Shown in pieces: positions 31,160-33,170 of a DNA stretch of 33,170 nucleotides. Each line of letters opens with the position of its first letter. Position 1 is the stretch's first letter. This DNA is from Paenibacillus phocaeensis (GTDB taxonomy: Bacteria; Bacillota; Bacilli; Paenibacillales; Paenibacillaceae), in the NCBI RefSeq assembly GCF_900021165.1, contig NZ_FCOQ01000031.1, positions 127,950 to 161,119 of the forward strand, in the 5' to 3' direction. The notes beneath the pieces are model-generated. The model searched no databases. It saw only the letters and a list, made by a program, of their open reading frames with translations, and was not told where the DNA came from. The translations under genes were made by a program, and so were the position numbers.

Positions 31160-32053
31160 TTATACTCCTCCCTTCACGCCGTGCATTTCCAGCAATTTCG
31201 CCAGCGTCGACTTCATATCCTTGCGGTGCACGACAAGATCAAGCTGTCCGTGCTGCAGGTTGAATTCCGCCGTCTGGAAATCGTCCGGAAGCTTCTGACG
31301 GATCGTCTGTTCGATGACGATTCTCCCGGCAAACCCGAACACGGCTCCGGGCTCGGCCACAATAATGTCGCCAAGCATGGCAAAGCTGGCCGATACGCCG
31401 CCTGTCGTCGGATCCGTAATGACCGAAATATAGAGACCGCCGTGTTCGCTTAACCGGGCCAATGCCGCGCTCGTCTTGGCCATCTGCATCAAGCTTAGGA
31501 TGCTCTCTTGCATCCGCGCACCGCCCGATGTCGAGAAGATGATCATCGGCAGGCGTTTTTCCGTTGCAGCCTCGATGGCGCGCGTAATTTTCTCCCCTAC
31601 CACAGAACCCATGCTTCCGGAGAAAAAATCAAAGCTCATCACGGCCACCACGGCCGGGTAGCCCTGAATCGTCCCCTCGCCGGTGACGACCGCCTCGCGC
31701 AATCCCGACTTCAAGGTTTGCTGCTCCAGCTTGCTGGCATACCCCGGGAATTCCAGCGGATCGACGGAGATCAGATCTGCATCGTATTCTGTAAAGCTGC
31801 CTTCATCAAAGGTATAACGGATCCGCTCTAACGCGTTCAGGCGCATATGGTGTCCGCAAGCGGGACACACCATGAAATTCTTCTCCAGCTCTTTACTGTA
31901 TTGAATCGCGCCGCAGCGGCCGCATTTATTCATCAAACCTTCCGGAATTTCGCGTTTCGGGCGATCTGCCTGCGGCGAGCCCTCTTCGCTTCCGGTTCGT
32001 CCTGAGGGAATGGTCGCGTACTTCCTCTTCTTCTGAAACAAATCTTTGAACAC
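31160..32053 (-). CDS. accD: Acetyl-CoA carboxylase carboxyltransferase beta subunit
   Basis: This 297-residue subunit has the zinc ribbon Cys44, Cys47, Cys63 and Cys66 (CGRC and CPAC) followed by the crotonase-fold body: AVVAVMSFDFFSGSMGSVVGEKI, FSTSGGARMQE and ISVITDPTTGGVSASFAMLGD. The ribbon also lets AccD bind its own mRNA in E. coli. The start is a GTG at 32053-32051 with an AGAGGTG site 5 bases upstream. The N-terminal 35 residues are variable. It is coupled to accA. The upstream part of the operon is not obvious; a small conserved gene lies 117 bases away on the same strand. Confidence 0.96.
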   Translation of the reverse strand: MFKDLFQKKRKYATIPSGRTGSEEGSPQADRPKREIPEGLMNKCGRCGAIQYSKELEKNFMVCPACGHHMRLNALERIRYTFDEGSFTEYDADLISVDPLEFPGYASKLEQQTLKSGLREAVVTGEGTIQGYPAVVAVMSFDFFSGSMGSVVGEKITRAIEAATEKRLPMIIFSTSGGARMQESILSLMQMAKTSAALARLSEHGGLYISVITDPTTGGVSASFAMLGDIIVAEPGAVFGFAGRIVIEQTIRQKLPDDFQTAEFNLQHGQLDLVVHRKDMKSTLAKLLEMHGVKGGV

Positions 32054-32170
32054 AACTACACCTCTTCAGCCGTTTATTTATCGTGGCGTTCCAAAAAGTC
32101 TATAAAGCCATCCGACCCTTATGAACCCGCACTTCCAGGCCTATCTGCACTAGGAATCTCGAATCCCTTG

Positions 32171-32359
32171 CTAAGGATGCAAAATCGAATTCAATACTTC
32201 TTGCACTTCTTCCAGCTCCCCGGAGGGGACCAAAATCTCAAACTGCTGTTTGGATAAATTAACAGGACGTGTTTGGACGAGAAAGCCTTCTTCGGTGAGT
32301 TTCGTCTTGATCATGTCCGCAACTTTTGCGGTAGGCGCGATATACATTACAGTCCACAT
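32171..32359 (-). CDS. Small conserved protein upstream of accD, function unknown
   Basis: This 62-residue protein has no membrane span. It reads as an alternating beta-alpha pattern: MYIAPTAKVADMIKTKLTEEGFLVQTRP, then FEILVPSGELEEVQEVLNSIL, which suggests a small ferredoxin-like or DUF2007-like fold. I recognise it only as a small protein often found near accD in Paenibacillaceae and assign no function. The frame can begin at 32428, but the ATG at 32359 gives the conserved-looking start; a purine-rich AGGGGG lies somewhat far upstream. A promoter with TTGAAA and TATTAT lies just upstream. Confidence 0.7.
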   Translation of the reverse strand: MWTVMYIAPTAKVADMIKTKLTEEGFLVQTRPVNLSKQQFEILVPSGELEEVQEVLNSILHP

Positions 32360-32398
32360 GCCCTTTTCAAAGCCCCCTAACCTAATCTTTGAGCCCGT

Positions 32399-32428
32399 AT
32401 AATAGAGTAATGATAACATAATTTTCAA
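32399..32428 (-). promoter_or_regulatory. SigA-like promoter of the 62-residue protein gene
   Basis: TTGAAA (32428-32423, 5 of 6) and TATTAT (32404-32399, 5 of 6) are separated by 18 bp. Transcription would start about 32 bases before the ATG. Confidence 0.6.
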
Positions 32429-32440
32429 AATTCCCGCAAC

Positions 32441-32473
32441 AAAAGGAAAACCGCGCCGGATGCGGCCCGGCGC
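32441..32473 (-). terminator. Terminator of the PgpA-like gene
   Basis: GCGCCGG (32473-32467) pairs with CCGGCGC (32459-32453) on the minus strand, followed by GGTTTTCCTTTTG. It lies about 80 bases after the stop codon of the gene at 32556-33050. Confidence 0.8.
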
Positions 32474-32555
32474 AAGAATTTGCCGCAGGGCCAGGCGCTG
32501 CGTGCAGCGAACAGGCTACAGCTCGTCAGAGGGCGGGGCAGGGTTTTATTTTCGT

Positions 32556-33050
32556 TTAAGAGGAACTGGGAGGATAAGTCGCGGCCTGCTCATGCCGATG
32601 AGCAATTCGGGCAGAAGCCGCAGCGGCAAGACCTGCTACCAAATCATCGAGGAAAACATGAATGCGGTCGCCTTGGTTATTCAGCTTGCCGATGATTTCC
32701 GGTTTAACCTTGTCCAAATAACCGAAGCTCGTCAGGCCGATCATCCCGAACACGCTCGTAATGCCCAACGCCATCGTCTCGTCCACTCCATAAAGCGGCT
32801 CGTCGGCTTCCATAATCGCCTGCAGCGGCTCCGGGAGCCGCTTCTGCTCGGCCAGCTCGTCGAGGGCGATTCCGGTGAACAGGGTATATTGGACTTCCCT
32901 CTTTTGCAGCACGGCTTTGACGCTCTCCAAGCATTGGTCCAGCGTCAAATCCTCATGATACGCCGTTTGCAGCGAATGTACAATTTGTGCGATTTCCTCC
33001 AGCTTTACTCCGCGGCGCAGCAGCTGTGCTTCCGCCAATTCAAAAGTCAT
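32556..33050 (-). CDS. PgpA/YutG-like phosphatidylglycerophosphatase A family protein
   Basis: This 164-residue protein resembles the soluble YutG-type branch of the PgpA family. PgpA removes phosphate from phosphatidylglycerophosphate, but the YutG branch is not well characterised. The core reads TGIALDELAEQKRLPEPL, EADEPLYGVDETMALGITSVFGMIGLTSFGYLDK and a final FLDDLVAGLAAAASARIA. There is no strong membrane segment, unlike E. coli PgpA. The frame is open beyond 33080, into the tandem repeat. The ATG at 33050 is about 9 bases from the GGGAGG site; one at 33056 is only 3 bases away, so 33050 is chosen. A terminator follows. Confidence 0.82.
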   Translation of the reverse strand: MTFELAEAQLLRRGVKLEEIAQIVHSLQTAYHEDLTLDQCLESVKAVLQKREVQYTLFTGIALDELAEQKRLPEPLQAIMEADEPLYGVDETMALGITSVFGMIGLTSFGYLDKVKPEIIGKLNNQGDRIHVFLDDLVAGLAAAASARIAHRHEQAATYPPSSS

Positions 33051-33098
33051 ACGCATCTTCCTCCCTTGATTCCGGAACAACCGTTGTTGGCGAACGTC

Positions 33099-33170
33099 GG
33101 CGCGAGGCCAGGCGTGGCACGAGGCCGGGCGGGGGCGCGAGGCCGGGCGGTGGTGCGAGGCCGGGCGGTG
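33099..33170. repeat. GC-rich 18-bp tandem repeat at the window edge
   Basis: Four head-to-tail units of 17, 18, 18 and 18 bp share the core GCGAGGCCGGGCGG (first unit slightly diverged). The array starts about 50 bases upstream of the pgpA-like start and runs off the window. On the minus strand it stays open and would encode RPAS-type hexapeptide repeats, but there is no start to support that. Confidence 0.85.

Noticed and set aside
30074..31453. Plus-strand open frame of 459 codons
   Set aside because: It is antisense to accA and accD; arginine- and histidine-rich translation typical of shadow frames.
33060..33170. N-terminal extension of the pgpA-like protein through the tandem repeat
   Set aside because: The frame stays open, but the clear ribosome binding site just before 33056/33050 and the family's N terminus argue for the internal start.

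Overview
The window reads as chromosome of an endospore-forming Bacillota of the Paenibacillaceae type. An alpha/beta small acid-soluble spore protein, a YjcZ-type spore peptide and YtvI point to sporulation. Strong AGGAGG-type ribosome binding sites, moderate-to-high GC and a block resembling the Bacillus accDA-pyk-ytvI-citZ-icd-phoPR-polA-mutM-coaE-nrdR neighbourhood point to Bacillales. The species cannot be named from sequence alone. There is no phage, IS element, CRISPR array, tRNA or rRNA; this is mostly core genome with a few accessory insertions.

Layout, left to right. (1) 1-2.3 kb: a radical SAM protein, a 39-residue YjcZ-like peptide, an unknown 86-residue protein and a DedA membrane protein. 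(2) 2.4-6.2 kb: the phosphate ABC transporter operon pstS-pstC-pstA-pstB on the minus strand, behind a PhoP-box promoter. (3) 6.2-12 kb: nrdR, a spore protein gene (plus strand), then polA-mutM-coaE-lytic transglycosylase. (4) 12-17.7 kb: a second Pho block with phoU, a second pstB, a soluble CBS-MCP signalling protein, phoP and phoR. (5) 17.7-23.1 kb: class I fumarase abutting phoR, followed by an accessory stretch (YfbR-like HD nucleotidase, SDR oxidoreductase, glycosyltransferase, XRE regulator, small membrane protein). (6) 23.3-33.1 kb: icd-citZ, YtvI, FxsA, a thioesterase, pyk, accD-accA, a small conserved protein and a PgpA-like phosphatase, ending in a GC-rich tandem repeat that runs off the edge.

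How it fits together: the main system is phosphate homeostasis. PstS/PstC/PstA/PstB import phosphate, PhoU and a second PstB sit in a separate unit, and PhoR/PhoP control them. Three minus-strand promoters (pstS, pstB2-phoU and phoP) carry the same arrangement: TTTACA-like repeats every 11 bp, with the last slot 9 nt upstream of a -10-like hexamer. The order phoR then phoP, with phoR starting 2 nt after the fumarase stop, differs from the B. subtilis phoP-phoR operon. The CBS-MCP gene lies between phoP and the PhoP box of pstB2-phoU and is the most interesting candidate for an undescribed phosphate-linked signalling component. Compared with B. subtilis, mdh is missing after icd and pfkA is missing between accA and pyk.

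Start codons were moved from the longest open frame to the codon preceded by a sensible ribosome binding site for dedA, pstA, pstS, polA, the second pstB, phoP, fumarase, the HD protein, the small membrane protein, icd, citZ, the 62-residue protein and pgpA. All functional names come from recognising motifs and family-like sequence by eye; no database search was run.
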